Of a DNA stretch of 64,000 nt, positions 11,101 to 23,153 are shown piece by piece. Numbering within the stretch: position 1 is the first letter of the stretch; every line of letters begins with the position of its first letter. The translations under genes were made by a program, and so were the position numbers. Source of the DNA: Codonopsis lanceolata (lineage: Eukaryota > Streptophyta > Magnoliopsida > Asterales > Campanulaceae). The stretch spans positions 84,130,295 through 84,194,294 of the forward strand of contig CM028378.1 in assembly GCA_013146195.2 (NCBI GenBank). The letters run 5' to 3'. Under the pieces are notes generated by a model. The model did no database searches and was not told the origin of the DNA. It was given only the letters and a program-made list of their open reading frames with translations.

Positions 11101-12208
11101 TCCAAGATCTCAAAGACACTCCCTGCTGGACCCTTTCCCCCTCTGGCCGTTTTCCCATATCTTCGGACTGACAGCACCTTCGGGATACTAAGCCGAAGCT
11201 TTTAACGCCTAAATTCTATCGACACCCCAAGATTCCTTCTCATATTAGCATTTTTATGTGGCGGCTTTTTCACCATAAACTTCCCATTGATGAGGCTCTT
11301 CTTCAAAGGGGATTTCACACTGTCTCTAAGTGCCATTGCTACTCTACTGGTCATATTGAAACCTTCAACCATGTCTTCCTCCATTCCACCACTGCTGCTC
11401 ACATCTGGTCAGTTTTTAGTGCTGAATACCAAGTTCAGTTTCGACCTCTCTCTATCCCCCAAACTTGCCTTTCCTGGTGGCTTTATCTCAATCATTCTTT
11501 GGCTATCATTGCTCTTCCGACCCTTATTTTATGGAATCTTTGGAAGAATCGGAACTCATTATTTTTTTAGGGTCATGGTCACTCTATTTCGGCCTTAATT
11601 ACTTATATTCGCAAGGACTTGTCTATTCTTGAGGCTGCCCACCCTTCTCGGTCTTCTTCAACCTGTTCTGGTCATCCCCCTATCCAGCTTATTCGATGGA
11701 TCCGGCCTCCTCCCTATCTGGTTAAACTTAATACTGATGGGGCTTCTCGTGGCAACCCGGGCATTGGTGGAGGTGGTGGCATTGTTCGCAACTCGCTCGG
11801 CCACTTTATGTACACCTTCTCTTCCCGCTATGAGATTTCTTCCAATACTATTGCTGAAGCTAAGGCTCTTCTTGAAGGTGTGCTATGGCTTAAATTTGCT
11901 GGTCTCCGAGGTGCTATTGTCGAGCTGGACTCCAAAATTATTGTTGGTTGCCTCTCTTCTAATTCTCTTTTCCTTGGAGATGTTGGTCTATTCTTCATCG
12001 TATTAGTTCTATTCAAAGGGAGCTTGATCTTGATATTCGTCACTGCTATAGAGAAGCTAATAGCGTTGCTGATATGCTGGCTAACTTGGGATGTGACTCT
12101 TCGGCGTCGGTCCAATTTCATAATGTTCGTTCTTTGCCCCCTCGTATCCGTGGCTCTCTTTTCTTGGATACTAATGACACTCCTCACATTCGAAATAGGA
12201 TTTTCTAG
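8132..12208 (+). pseudogene. LINE ORF2 relic: endonuclease, reverse transcriptase, zf-RVT, RNase H
   Basis: The polyprotein for target-primed reverse transcription. It starts at ATG 8132 (MAVNLIFWNIRGIGN, the APE-type endonuclease N-terminus). A frameshift follows. In the restored reading the catalytic Glu codon of the usual EPKI motif reads TAA near 8240. Endonuclease words GGDFNIIL and SDHAPLL lie in the 8491-9717 frame. Reverse transcriptase words are GLDGFSG, FRPISLCN, SGFVKGR, LKLDMSKAFNRVDW, GLRQGYPLSP and the catalytic FADDVII (about 10188-10208). A zf-RVT domain (WRLFHHKLP, CHCYSTGHIETFNHVFLHS) is at about 11240-11400. RNase H (LNTDGASRGNPG, AEAKALLEG, ELDSK, then REANSVADMLANLG in another frame) is at about 11720-12110. 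Breaks include a frameshift near 9520-9545, stops at about 9966 and 10893, and frame changes at about 11170 and 11985. Confidence 0.92.
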
Positions 12209-12379
12209 TCCTTGGTTTTCCTTTTTCGGTTTGTATTTCCTTTTCGAGGTCAGGTTCCTCCATCCTCCCAATTATAAGGGCAATGCTGGTTGTCCCCCTC
12301 AAGTTTGTACTTTTCTATTTAATTTAATAAAATCTCGCAGGGTGCCGCCCTTGCTTCCATAAAAAACAATAAAAAAAAA

Positions 12380-12488
12380 CCCACTCAAAAGTTCATAGAT
12401 GATGTTGGTGCATAGTTGTATAATGGGTTGCCAATGATAAAACACACACAAGCCCGACTTCTAATGAATGTGGATTGGGGGTATTACT
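12380..12488 (-). repeat. remainder of the TRIM LTR interrupted by the LINE
   Basis: It begins with the right LINE target duplication (12380-12396). On the minus strand it continues as the first part of a TRIM LTR, ending near GTAATACCCCC at 12478-12488. It joins 6510-6606 when the LINE is removed. Confidence 0.75.
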
Positions 12489-13297
12489 TGTCAAAAGTTG
12501 GTAAACAAAAGGGAAGGGAAGAGGAAAAAAATTAGCTTCATTTTTAATTTTATTGGCTAGAATAATTTATCTCAAATCATAATTTTGATCAAATCTAGTA
12601 TCAAACAGTCCATGAGAGCACTAAGTCAATCACATCAATGATCCTTCAAATTGGTATTTATTGGTTTTCAAAACAAAATTAGGCTTAGTGAGTGTTGATG
12701 TGCTTGTACTATTTAACAAATCTTTTTGATTTTATTCACTCTTTATTACACAAAATCCTTCCCCTATTTGCACTAGTAAGCTAAACAAGAATACTTATTG
12801 AATGTTTTGTTCATATAGAGCCACACTAAAGCATTTCAAAAGGGGATGAAATGTTATTATTGTGTTTTTATTGTGTTTTCAAATTGTTTGATAAGTCAAA
12901 GATTGTAGGTGCCATCGCTTAGTGGTGAGATCTGCTTCATTTTGATCTAATCTATTTTCAAAGCGTCTACAAAAGTTGTACGTCAACCACATCAATGATC
13001 CTTCAAATTTTGGTATTTATTGGTTTCAAATCACGATTAGGCTTATGCTAAAACATGAAAATATTCAAAAAGATATCTGAAGCGAACCTATGTTAGTGTG
13101 CTTTTATGTGTTTATACGAGAGAGTATGATAAAATAAAAATGGTACACTTCCTTTTATCTCATGTGATACATATCGGCGAAACGCAGGAATTATTAAATG
13201 TACATGGAGAGAATATGAATTCCATATTATTGTATGAAAATTGAATCATTCATAAATTAATGTAAGCATAAACATATACAAATGAAGGAGGAAGAAA
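12489..13297. other. non-coding stretch with a direct repeat
   Basis: About 65 bp at 12623-12690 recurs at 12983-13045 (shared CACATCAATGATCCTTCAAA, GGTATTTATTGGTTT and TTAGGCTTA). No gene recognised. Confidence 0.6.
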
Positions 13298-13465
13298 TTA
13301 GGAGGGTAAAACGTACCAGAGGAGATTGGATCGATACCAACAGCTAAAACATTTGAGATGATTGGAAGTAAGATCTATATGAGATTTTACTTCCACATGA
13401 GACATTGAGTATATGAAAGAGAGAGAGATAGATATAAAGAAAGAGGGTGAGAGAGAGAAAAGAAG

Positions 13466-13572
13466 AGGGGGCTGAGAGCGGCCACTGAATGACAAAGTTT
13501 GCTATTTATATGTGTTATATGAAACCCTAATCTTCTTTTTTCTAGTCCTTTCTTTGATTATATACCAAAAGA

Positions 13573-13607
<35 letters not shown>

Positions 13608-13710
13608 GAGGGCTGAGAGCGGCAACCGAGGGATAAAGTCCACTACTTATATGTGTTATAAGGAAACCCTAATCTCCTTTATTCTTGCCCTTTCATTAGT
13701 TATATGCTGA
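13466..13710 (+). repeat. tandem duplication (~105 bp units) with GA tracts
   Basis: Units at 13466-13570 and 13608-13710 share GGCTGAGAGCGGC, TATATGTGTTATA, AAACCCTAATCT and a final TTATATRC block. They are separated by a (GA)n tract (13571-13607). The AAACCCTAATC word resembles a telomere-type or telo-box motif, common in plant 5' regions, but no gene follows. Confidence 0.7.
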
Positions 13711-14270
13711 AGACGATTTAAATAAAAGGTAATTTTTTTTCTAAAATATAGAAAATTGTAAACTAATAGGTACTCATTAATAAATTTCGATTTTACCCTG
13801 GATAAGTATAGAATAATGTTCACACTAGACTTCATGGAATCGCAATAGGCAACCGCCGATTATTTCATGATTTGATTATACTACGGATGATAACAAGCAT
13901 CTAACTTAAAACATTGATGAACTGAAGGAATTTTCAAAAGCTAATTTGCCACCTCGTCCCCCTCGCAATGGCCAACTCCCAGTGATTCAAGTGAGCAATT
14001 ACAATGATAATGATGATTCATAGGGAGATGAAGAAAATAAAGATTTTGAATTAGAGTCTGAGGATAATAGTATAGTTGAAGTTTAATTTTGTAATAGTGA
14101 ATTTGAATCGATGATGAGAAAAATGAATGTCATTCACTGGACACAAGGCGGTCAGTTCCCCATTTCAAAATGGTGATTCTCAGATGGGCTCTCCATCCAG
14201 TAGCCCAACTCATCAGGGAGGAGATGTATGGCCATCTCTCCATTACTCTAGTAAGTTCCTGCACATAATA
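13711..14270. other. non-coding stretch with a possible relic coding tail
   Basis: Around 13915-14085 the plus strand reads as an acidic Asn/Asp/Glu-rich tail ending in a stop (word PPRPPRNGQLPVIQVSNYN, then one in-frame stop, then DEENKDFELESEDNS). It could be the C-terminal end of a broken transposase or gag, but I do not recognise it. The last bases, TAATA, abut the gypsy LTR at 14271. Confidence 0.3.
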
Positions 14271-17200
14271 TGTGACGACCCGGCCCGGGCCCGAGATGGG
14301 ACCGAGGGTCGGACCGCCCAAATAAGGAGGGAAACAAGTAGGCAATTAAACAAGCAAGGACTTAATTTATAAAAACGACGTGACGCAACATTGGAGTCGT
14401 AGCACGCCTCGGCACCAAACGGCCGGATAATTTTAAAACTTTTAAACCTGAAAAGCAGTTAAACAAAATAACCAAGTCTTCGGCGACACTACATGCCGGA
14501 ACCCAAGCTAACAGTTCAAAGACAAGAATTAATAAGGAGCTAATAGCATGCTCAGCGGAAGACTAATACGGAGGAATACTAACAAGTTAACCAAAGCTCG
14601 GCTTACACCATGCCGGCACAAAAAGGGTTACAAGTACTACAAGTATTAAATTACTAGCAGTTAAGATTTACAAGCAAGTTCTACACAAATACCCAAGCAT
14701 AGTCTAGTTGACTTGCTTAACCCGTCGTCCTTACAAAAATATAAAACAAGAGAAAGAGGGCATCTAAACCACCTCTTCAAATATCAACGGCGCACCAAAA
14801 GGGCACAAAGCACGAACACCGCGAGTCATCGAAAGCAGACTGTCTTGCTAGGATCTAAAGCAAGAAGGGGAAAGGGTAAGTCATAAAGACTTGTAAGCTA
14901 TCAATCATGCATGTCATGGCAATATGCATCATTCAAGGCAAGATATCATTTTCAGGCAAGATTTCATAAAGGTCATGTATTCAAGATGCACATTGTTTCA
15001 CATAGGTGCCTGTAATTAAATCACATAGGATCAGGATATATCGAGAGCCGGGCCGCTACGTAGTTCCTGCATACAAGCGTTATCTGGAAATGTGCGGGTA
15101 TCGAATGTGTGTAAGTACATCGATCTTCCGAGGAGATGCCCGGATAGTCCAATGGTGCTCTTAATGATTACAACAAGGGAGCTACTTCCCACCGTGGCCA
15201 CAATGGAGGCGTGTGTGAACAAAGATGTATGCCACCGACTCATGCAAATGCCAAGTAATGTTTACTTAACAAAATTTCATATAGAACGAGGTCGACAAGA
15301 GCGATCTCGCTCAAGACAAGTAAATTATTCTCATCAATAAACAAGGGATTGAGTTCGCCAAGAGTAACTCACATGTCAATTAGTCATGCTATAATATGAC
15401 ATTCAAGATCAAGCAAGGTAATCGGCTCAAGTTCAAAAGTCTAGAATTATTATTCTTTAGGAAGCGCTTAGAACGCCGAAGGGATGGGTTGGTGAGCCGG
15501 TATTGTTCAATGGCTCTAAGCTTGACTCGTTGAGTCATCTATAACAATTCATCCAAGATGGATAAGACGCTAAATGCATCATGAACCTTTTCTAAGTTCT
15601 CAGATATGATCGGCTAGGTCATTAACCTATTAAACAACCGTAGTTAAGAATTTCTCATCAATAATCAAGGAAGGAGTTCGACAAGGGCGAACTCAATATG
15701 TCAAATAGACATTCTATTTTATGACATCAAGAATCAAGCCGCTTAACCAATTCAAGTTTCAACAAGCCTAGAATCATCATTCTTAGAGGAACGTGTTTAG
15801 ATGTCGAGGGATTGATCATTGAGCCGGTATTGTTCAATGGCTCACCTAAGTTTGACTCACCGAGTCGTCTCTACCAATTCATCCAAGGGAGTTAAGATGC
15901 TAGATGCATCCAAAATCCTTTTCTAAGTTCTCGTAGATGATCGGCTAGGTCATTAATCCATTTAAGTAACCGTAATTAAGAATTATCGATAATTCGAATT
16001 CAAGGGCCTTAGAATCATTCTTTCAAGGTTATTAAAGTGCAAGGGTCCAAGAACATTATTTTCTCGCAAGGGAACATAGATCACAATTTATACTAGGCCT
16101 AGGACCCAATCCAATAGGATGATCAATACAAGGCATAGGAAACCCTAGAATCATAATTCCCAAGAGTTATCAAGAGTCGTAAGTCCAAGAACATTTGTTA
16201 TTCTTAAGAAGGCATAGAACATATTCAATTCGAGGCGAGGAATCGCTCAATAGATGGATGGTTTGTAGATGTGACACCCGAGAAGTCATTATCTCCAAGA
16301 GTTATCAAAAGTTATGGGTCCAAGAACAATAGTTGTTCCTAAGGGGACATAGAACTCTTTAATTCTAGGCATAGATCTCAATCAACAAGATAGACAATTC
16401 ATGGTATATGGAACCCTAGAAATCATAGTTTCCAAGAGTTATCAAAATCTATTGATCCAAGAGCATTAGTTGCTCCTAAGGAAGCATAGAACATAATCAA
16501 TTCTAGGCATAAGACTAATTTAACAAGATGAACATATTATTCACATTCTCCAAAGACCAATTCATCAACAATCATGGCATGGGCATGGTAGGAGCATGGA
16601 AGTTACAAGAAGAGGGGAAAAACATGGCAATTCTAGCATGTATCCTAAGGGGAATCGATAGCTTACATTCACCAAGGAAAAGGAAGGTTGGTGTACAAAG
16701 TAACCGGATGGAAACGATCTCCTCGTCGGTAGCTTCACTTCGGTGGTCTCGGTTTGGCAAACGGAAGTCGGGAGCTCAATCTGAGGAATCACACACCAAT
16801 CTCACCTATTCTCTACACACACTAACCATGGCAAGAGAGAGAGGAGAGAAATCTGAAAATGAGAGATTAAGGGCAAAGTCAACAAGAGAAAGGCTTTATA
16901 CCTTGCATGATTTTGGTGGAAATCCAAGTGTCAAGAGGAGAGGAGTGGTGGAATCCACATGTCCAAAGGAGGAGGCTTGAGATTAGGACTAATCTAGCTT
17001 AATTAGGGTTTAATAGGTTGGATTAGGGCCAATTAGGAAGGGGTTTAAGAGGTCAAAGGTCGGACAAGGCAGAAAAGGGAGAAAATTTCCCATAGCTGGA
17101 AGAAGGCTGAGGCGGGCGCCATCACCATGCGGCCGCCTCAGACAGATCGGGCTTCCCCGCATTTTTCAATTGCTCTCTTTCAACTTCTGGGCGCGCTCAC

Positions 17201-17851
17201 TCGATCCATGCGGCGCCCGAACTGGGCATCAAAACTTGACCTAAACAAGTCCTAAATGGTCCCAAGCACATGGGCAACCATTCTAGGTCTAACACAACTC
17301 AAAACATGTCCAAATACACCCCGAACATCACCCGAACAAGGTAGGACAAGGCTCGAATCATGCGACGATTGGTTGACGAATCAAACCCGGATCAAACGTT
17401 AATAGAACTAGGATAACTTGGGCATGAAAAAGGATTGTTTAATCATGGTTATGACTTGAATACAAGTCCGGGAACTCAAGGAACAATTCGCACGTCGAAA
17501 TACGAGCAAAACGGGAGACGGGTGAAATCGCTAAGGCCAAAACAAGGCAAGAAGGTTTCTAAACTTCCAATCAAGCTTACTAGGATCAAGGCGAGTGTTC
17601 TAAGTCATCTATGAAAGACAATAGAATCCTAACAAGTCTCGGTTGAGTGCAAATCAATAAGGCAACACGCGAGGCTAAGGCAACAACAGGCGAGGCATGA
17701 AGGTATGCTAAGCATAGAAGGAAATCAAGCAACTAGGCACGTAATATTCCAACAGTGAACATGACATGGACAATTAGAAGCGCCTAACATGTCAAGGTAT
17801 AATACAAGCATGTTATTAAGGCAATAAACAAGTAATGGGTTTGTTCTCACA
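14271..17851 (-). repeat. gypsy 3' LTR, left copy (3.58 kb)
   Basis: On the minus strand it runs from TGTGAGAAC (17851) to GGGTCGTCACA (14271), the same termini as 26052-29648. It contains GC-rich GAGGCGGGCG-type words near 17110-17220. Open frames inside it (for example 16528-16980) have no protein family features and are LTR sequence. Confidence 0.92.
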
Positions 17852-17865
17852 TCCTCCCCCACTTA

Positions 17866-19020
17866 AAGGAATTTAGTCCCTAAATTCTTACCGAGTCGCC
17901 GAATAGAAAGGGGTATTTCTCTCGCATATCAAGCTCGGCTGGCCTCCCACGTGGCTTCCTCAATATCATGATTCTTCCACAAGACTTTCACTAACGGAAT
18001 TCGCCTGCTTCTCAATATTTGCTCCTTAGTAACAAGAATCCTCACCGGTCTTCATCATAAGAAAGATCGGGTTCGAATGAAATCTCATCAGAACAAGGAC
18101 ATGCGATTCCTCTATCAAATACTCGAGCATCGAGACATGGAATACATCGTGAACATTCGAGCAACGGGCGGCAATGCTAACCGATACGACAAAGCTCCAA
18201 CTTTCTAGGATCTCGAATGGGCCAATGAATCTAGGTGGAAATTTACATTTCTTCCCAAATCACTTAGTACCGCGCGAGGCGATACCTTCGAGAATACCGA
18301 GTCACCAACCTCGAAATTCTAAGTCGCTGCTTCCTGTTGTCCGCTGCAGCTCTTCGTCTACTCGACTGCAAGCAATCTATCTCTAATAAGCCTCATATGG
18401 CCATTTCAATACTAGACTGGGTAATCAAGTATAAAGCAAATTCAAATGGCAATGAGAATCCATGGCACAAGCACGCAACCCAAGCCTTCTAACGAGGCAT
18501 CGATAAAATCAAGGTTCTTCGAAACACTAGGCAATGCTAGGATAGGAGCCGTAGTCAACCTCCTCTCGTGACTTGGAGTACCCGAGAATATCAATAATAA
18601 ACACAACCACAAAGCTATCAAGATATTCATGAAAACCCTATTCATCTGTCCATAAAACCGCAGTGGTTGGACAACCCGAACGGCATCACATCAACTCATA
18701 ATGGCCGTAACGCTGCACGAAAGGTTGTTTTAGGGACATCCTCCGCTCTAACCTCAACCGTGATAGCCGCCCTCATGTCAAGCTTGGAATGAACAATCGA
18801 ACCCCGGCGGATCAAAGAGATCATCAATGCGTGCAAGGGATACATATTCTTGATAGTATTCTCGTTCAATCCGATAGTCTACGCAAAGTCGTGAACTACC
18901 ACAATTCTTTCACAAACAATGGCACCCCATGGGACACACTCTGTTAAATGAACTCTATCTTGAAGTTCTTGCAACTACTCTTTTCAATTCTCACAACTCC
19001 GCTGGAGTTATTCCTCAGGT
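17866..19020 (-). pseudogene. gypsy pol fragments, left copy (reverse transcriptase and integrase end)
   Basis: The inverse of the relic at 24790-26035. On the minus strand, short frames show the reverse transcriptase word MNRVF..NILIALWL (18442-18645) and, nearer the LTR, the integrase C-terminal and chromodomain-like region. It is broken by many small indels. The junction that joins the RT/RNase H remnant directly to the integrase end (about 18435-18480) is the same as in the right copy. Confidence 0.75.
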
Positions 19021-20073
19021 GCGTTCTAGATATAAGCAGGTCCCTGCAATAGTTCAACGCAAAACTCTAATTTTCGGTCGGAAGCAATGTGTAGTCCCAA
19101 AGTCAAAGCTACAGACAAGGCAAGAAGAGGACAAGCATTTAAAACAAGGATGTGAGTCGAATGTTAACTAACGAGCTCAATACAAAGAGAAGTTGTATAC
19201 AAAATACGGTCATGGAGAAACGAATCCGGAGGCGCATGGAAAGAAATGCTTAAATATCATCTCCATCGATTCAAAGTCGAGTCATCTTGACTCTTGACAG
19301 GTTCAAGGACATTATCGAGGTTTACTAGGTTCCAACAAACGTGGACAATGAGGTGAAAATTCTTCTTATCAACTAAACAGTGATTGAATGCACGTGCAAT
19401 AGTTGCACCAAGCTAACAACTTTCCAACAAAAAGTTTTCCAGACTAACTAAATTATTCCGTCTCAACACGCATCTATAGGATCTAACGCCCTAACAATAA
19501 AATCAAGTAGTCAATCATCATGGACCATAAATTCGCTTTCCAAAGAAGGCATTCAATACTGTGCAATTCATTCAATCATGACAATGTGTTCAATTTATTC
19601 AGCATGATTTCAATATACACGTTGCACATATTTGCACAAGTAAAACAAGATGACTTTTAAATTTATTCCAGCTTGGTCATGGGTTCAACATCCTATATCT
19701 ATTAATATACCATTCTAGTTCTACGACGAATACCTCTTGATAATCAAGTCGTGGGCCCCCTCAAGTGACTTCAAGAGCCCGCTGCTAGATGGAGTTACAA
19801 ATCACATAAGAGCATCCTTTATGAAGGTCTCATGCACATATAATATAGTTACACTTAGGCATGGAAATCAATATCATGTACATAGTATTTTAGTCTACCA
19901 TGCAAGTATACCATGTATGGAACATTCATACCCTTAACGATTCACTCAATGATGGATAAATCCTTTTACAAAATGCTAATACTCTATTAATGCATTAGTC
20001 AATAACGGTACAAGACAATAACTTAATAGTCCTTGGCTAGCAAATAGTTATTAGCTAGAAAACCTCAAATCAC

Positions 20074-20173
20074 NNNNNNNNNNNNNNNNNNNNNNNNNNN
20101 NNNNNNNNNNNNNNNNNNNNNNNNNNNNNNNNNNNNNNNNNNNNNNNNNNNNNNNNNNNNNNNNNNNNNNNNN
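20074..20173. other. assembly gap (100 N)
   Basis: Exactly 100 unknown bases, the conventional size for a gap of unknown length. It falls between the two inverted gypsy copies. The expected missing sequence is at least the 5' LTR of the left copy and the first several hundred bases of the 5' LTR of the right copy. Confidence 0.98.
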
Positions 20174-23140
20174 GCATGAGCTCGAGTGAGGCGCCGCCTC
20201 GAATCTTCGAGAGCAAATGAAAAGAAGAACCGTCTCGGCGGTTGGGCGGCAGCATAGCCTTCATGAGGCGCCCGCCTCACCCTCATTCAGCCTTCTTCCC
20301 TCACGGGAAATTTTCTTCCTTTTTACGCCTTGTCAGGACCTTTAACCACTTAAACCCCTTCCTAATTGTCCCTAATCCAACCTATTAAACCCTAATCGAA
20401 GCTAGATTAGTCCTAATCTCAAGCAACTCACCTTTGACAAGTGGAAAATTAGAGACTCCTCTCCTCTTGACACTTGGAATTCCACCAAATCCATGCATGA
20501 TATAAAACCTCTCTTGTTGACTTTGCCTTAATCTTCCATTATCAGTTTCTCTCTCTCTCTCTTGCCATGGTTATGTGTGTAGAAAAGGTGAGATGGTGTG
20601 TGTCTCTCCCTAGATTGGGCTCCCAGACCTCCGTTTGCCAAGCCGAGACCACCGAAGTGAAGCTACCGACGAGGAGATCGTTTCCATCCGGTTACTTTGT
20701 GCCAACCTTCCTTTTCCTTGGTGAATGTAAGCTATCGATTCCCCTTAGGATACATGCTAGAATTGCCATGTTTTCCCCCCTTTTCTATTGATCTCCATGC
20801 TTCTTCCATGTCCAAACTATGATTGTGGATGATTTGATCTCTTGGGATTTTGATTAATGTCCATCTTGTTGATTGAGACATATGCTTAGAATTAACTATG
20901 TTATATGCTTCCTTAGGAACAATTAATGTTCTTGAAATTTATAGATTTTGATAACTCTTGGAAACTATGATTTCTAGGGTTCCTATACCATGAATTGTCT
21001 ATCTTGTTGATTGAGATCTATGCCTAGAATTAAAAGAGTTCTATGTCCCCTTAGGAACAACTATTGTTCTTGGACCAATAACTTTTGATAACTCTTAGAG
21101 ATAATGACTTCTCGGGTTTCACATGTTACAAACTGTCCATCCTATTGAGCGAGTCCTACGCCTCGAATTGTATATGTTCTTTGCCCACTTAAGAATAACA
21201 AATGTTCTTGGACTTACGACTCTTGATAACTCTTGGGAATTATGATTCTAGGGTTTCCTATGCCTTGTATTGATCATCCTATTGGATTGGGTCCTAGGCC
21301 TAGTATAAATTGTGATCTATGTTCCCTTGCGAGAAAATAATATTCTTGGACCCTTGCACTTTAATAACCTTGAAAGAATGATTCTAAGGCCCTTGAATTC
21401 GAATTATCGATAATTCTTAATTACGGCTGTTAAATGGATTAATGACCTAGCCGATCATCTCGAGAACTTAGAAAAGGATTTTGGATGCATCTAGCATCTT
21501 AACTCCCTTGGATGAATTGGTAGAGACGACTCAGCGGAGTCAAACTTAGGTGAGCCATTGAACAATACCGGCTCAATGATCAATCCCTACGACGTCCTAA
21601 ACACGTTCCTCTAAGAATGATGATTCTAGACTGTTGAAACTTGAATTGGTTACCTGGCTTGATTCTTGATGTCATAAAATAGAATGTCTATTTGACATAT
21701 TGAGTTCGCCCTTGTCGAACTCCTTCTGCTGATTATTGATGAAAATTCTTAACTACGGTTGTTTAATAGATTAATGACCTAGCCGATCATATACGAGAAC
21801 TTAGAAAAGGTTCATGATGCATTTAGCGTCTTATCCATCTTGGATGAATTGTTATAGATGACTCAACGGAGTCAAGCTTAGCGAGCCATTGAACAATACC
21901 GGCTCACCGACCCATCCCTTCGACGTTCTAAGCGCTTCCTAAGAATAATAATTCTAGACTCTTGAACTTGAGCCGATTACCTTGCTTGATCTTGAATGTC
22001 ATATTATAGCATGACTAATTGACATGTGAGTTACTCTTGACGAACTCAATCACCTTGGTTATTGATGAGAATAATTTACTTGTCTTGAGCGAGATCGCTC
22101 TTGTCGACCTCGTTCTATATGAAATTTTGTTAAGTAAACATTACTTGGCATTTGCATGAGTCGGTGGCATACTGTCTTTGTTCACACACGCCTCCACTTG
22201 TGGCCACGGTGGGGAAGTAACTCCCTTGTTGTAATCATTAAGAGCACCATTGGACTATCCGGGCATCTCCTCGGAAGATCGATGTACTACACACATTCGA
22301 TACCCGCATTTCGGATAACGCTTGTATGCGGGAACTACGTAGCGGCCCGGCTCTCGATATATCCTGATCCTATGTGATTTAATTACAAGCACCTATGTGA
22401 AACAATGTGCATCTTGAATACATGACCTCTATGATATCTTGCCTGAAAATGATATCTTGCCTGAAAATGATATCTTGCCTTGAATGATGCATATTGCCAT
22501 GACATGCATGATTGATAGCTTACAAGTCTTTATGACTTACCCTTTCCCCTTTCTTGCTTTAGATCCTAGCAAGGCGAGGTCTGCTTTCGATGACTCGCGG
22601 TGTTCGTGCTTTGTGCCCTTTTTGGTGCGCCGTTGATATTTGAAGAGGTGGTTTAGATGCCCTCTTTCTCTTGTTTTATATTTTTGTAAGGACGACGGGT
22701 TAAGCAAGTCAACTAGACTATGCTTGGGTATTTGTGTAGAACTTGCTTGTAAATCTTAGCGCTAGTAGTTTAATACTTGTAGTACTTGTAACCCTTTTGT
22801 CTTAGGCATTGTGTAAGCCGAGCTTTGGTTAACTTGTTAGTATTCCTCCACGTATTAGTCTTCCGTGAGCATGCTATTAGCTCCTTATTAATTCTTGTCT
22901 TTGAAGCTGTTAGCTTGGGTTAGGCATGTAGTGTCGCCGAAGACTTGGTTATTTTGTTTAGCGTTTATCGGGTTTAAAAGTTTTAAAATATCCGGCCGTT
23001 TGGTGCCGAGGCGTGCTACGACTCAATGTTGCGTCACGTCGTTTTTATAAATTAAGTCCTTGCTTGTTTAATTGCCTACTTGTTTCCCTCCTTATTTGGG
23101 CGGTCCGACCCTCGGTCCCATCTCGGGCCGGGTCGTCCGA
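20174..23140 (+). repeat. gypsy 5' LTR, right copy (5' end lost in the gap)
   Basis: It aligns with 26685-29648 with scattered small indels, and ends GGGCCGGGTCGTCCGA just before the primer site. The terminal bases differ from the GTCGTCACA end of the 3' LTR. About the first 630 bases are missing at the gap. Confidence 0.9.
20501..20507 (+). promoter_or_regulatory. LTR TATA box (5' LTR)
   Basis: TATAAAA after CCATGCATGA. The same element lies at 26972-26978 in the 3' LTR. Its position in the first third of the LTR suits a U3 promoter. This is inferred from sequence only. Confidence 0.5.
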
Positions 23141-23141
23141 T

Positions 23142-23153
23142 TGGTATCAGAGC
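23142..23153 (+). promoter_or_regulatory. gypsy primer binding site (tRNA-iMet)
   Basis: TGGTATCAGAGC immediately after the 5' LTR, complementary to initiator tRNA-Met. Confidence 0.9.

Larger units (their letters stand above)
6607..12379 (+). mobile_element. L1-type LINE, full-length but decayed
   Basis: A 5.8-kb non-LTR retrotransposon. In order it carries ORF1 (DUF4283-like and CCHC knuckle), ORF2 endonuclease, reverse transcriptase, zf-RVT and RNase H, a 3' UTR with a poly-pyrimidine and AATAAAA-like tail, and an A-rich terminus (12360-12379). It is flanked by the 17-bp duplication 6590-6606 and 12380-12396. The domain order is that of plant L1 elements with a C-terminal RNase H. Several stops and frameshifts make it inactive. 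Confidence 0.93.
14271..20073 (-). mobile_element. Ty3-gypsy deletion derivative, left copy (truncated by the gap)
   Basis: Reading on the minus strand from the gap, it has a non-coding internal block, fragments of reverse transcriptase and integrase, a purine tract at 17852-17866, and a 3' LTR at 14271-17851. It is an inverted copy of the plus-strand element at 20174-29648. The internal parts 17852-20073 match 23771-26051 in reverse, including the same loss of gag, protease and most of pol. Its 5' LTR is missing and would lie in the gap. Confidence 0.88.

Noticed and set aside
14130..14345. Left flank of the gypsy pair as the missing copia half
   Set aside because: Minus-strand translation does not show copia integrase words in any frame, so it does not continue the copia element at 29649.
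16528..16980. 150-codon open frame on the plus strand
   Set aside because: It lies wholly inside the gypsy LTR. The other LTR copies do not keep the frame and no domain is visible.
20065..20286. Frames running through the N gap
   Set aside because: Their length comes from unknown bases. The real sequence there is gypsy LTR.
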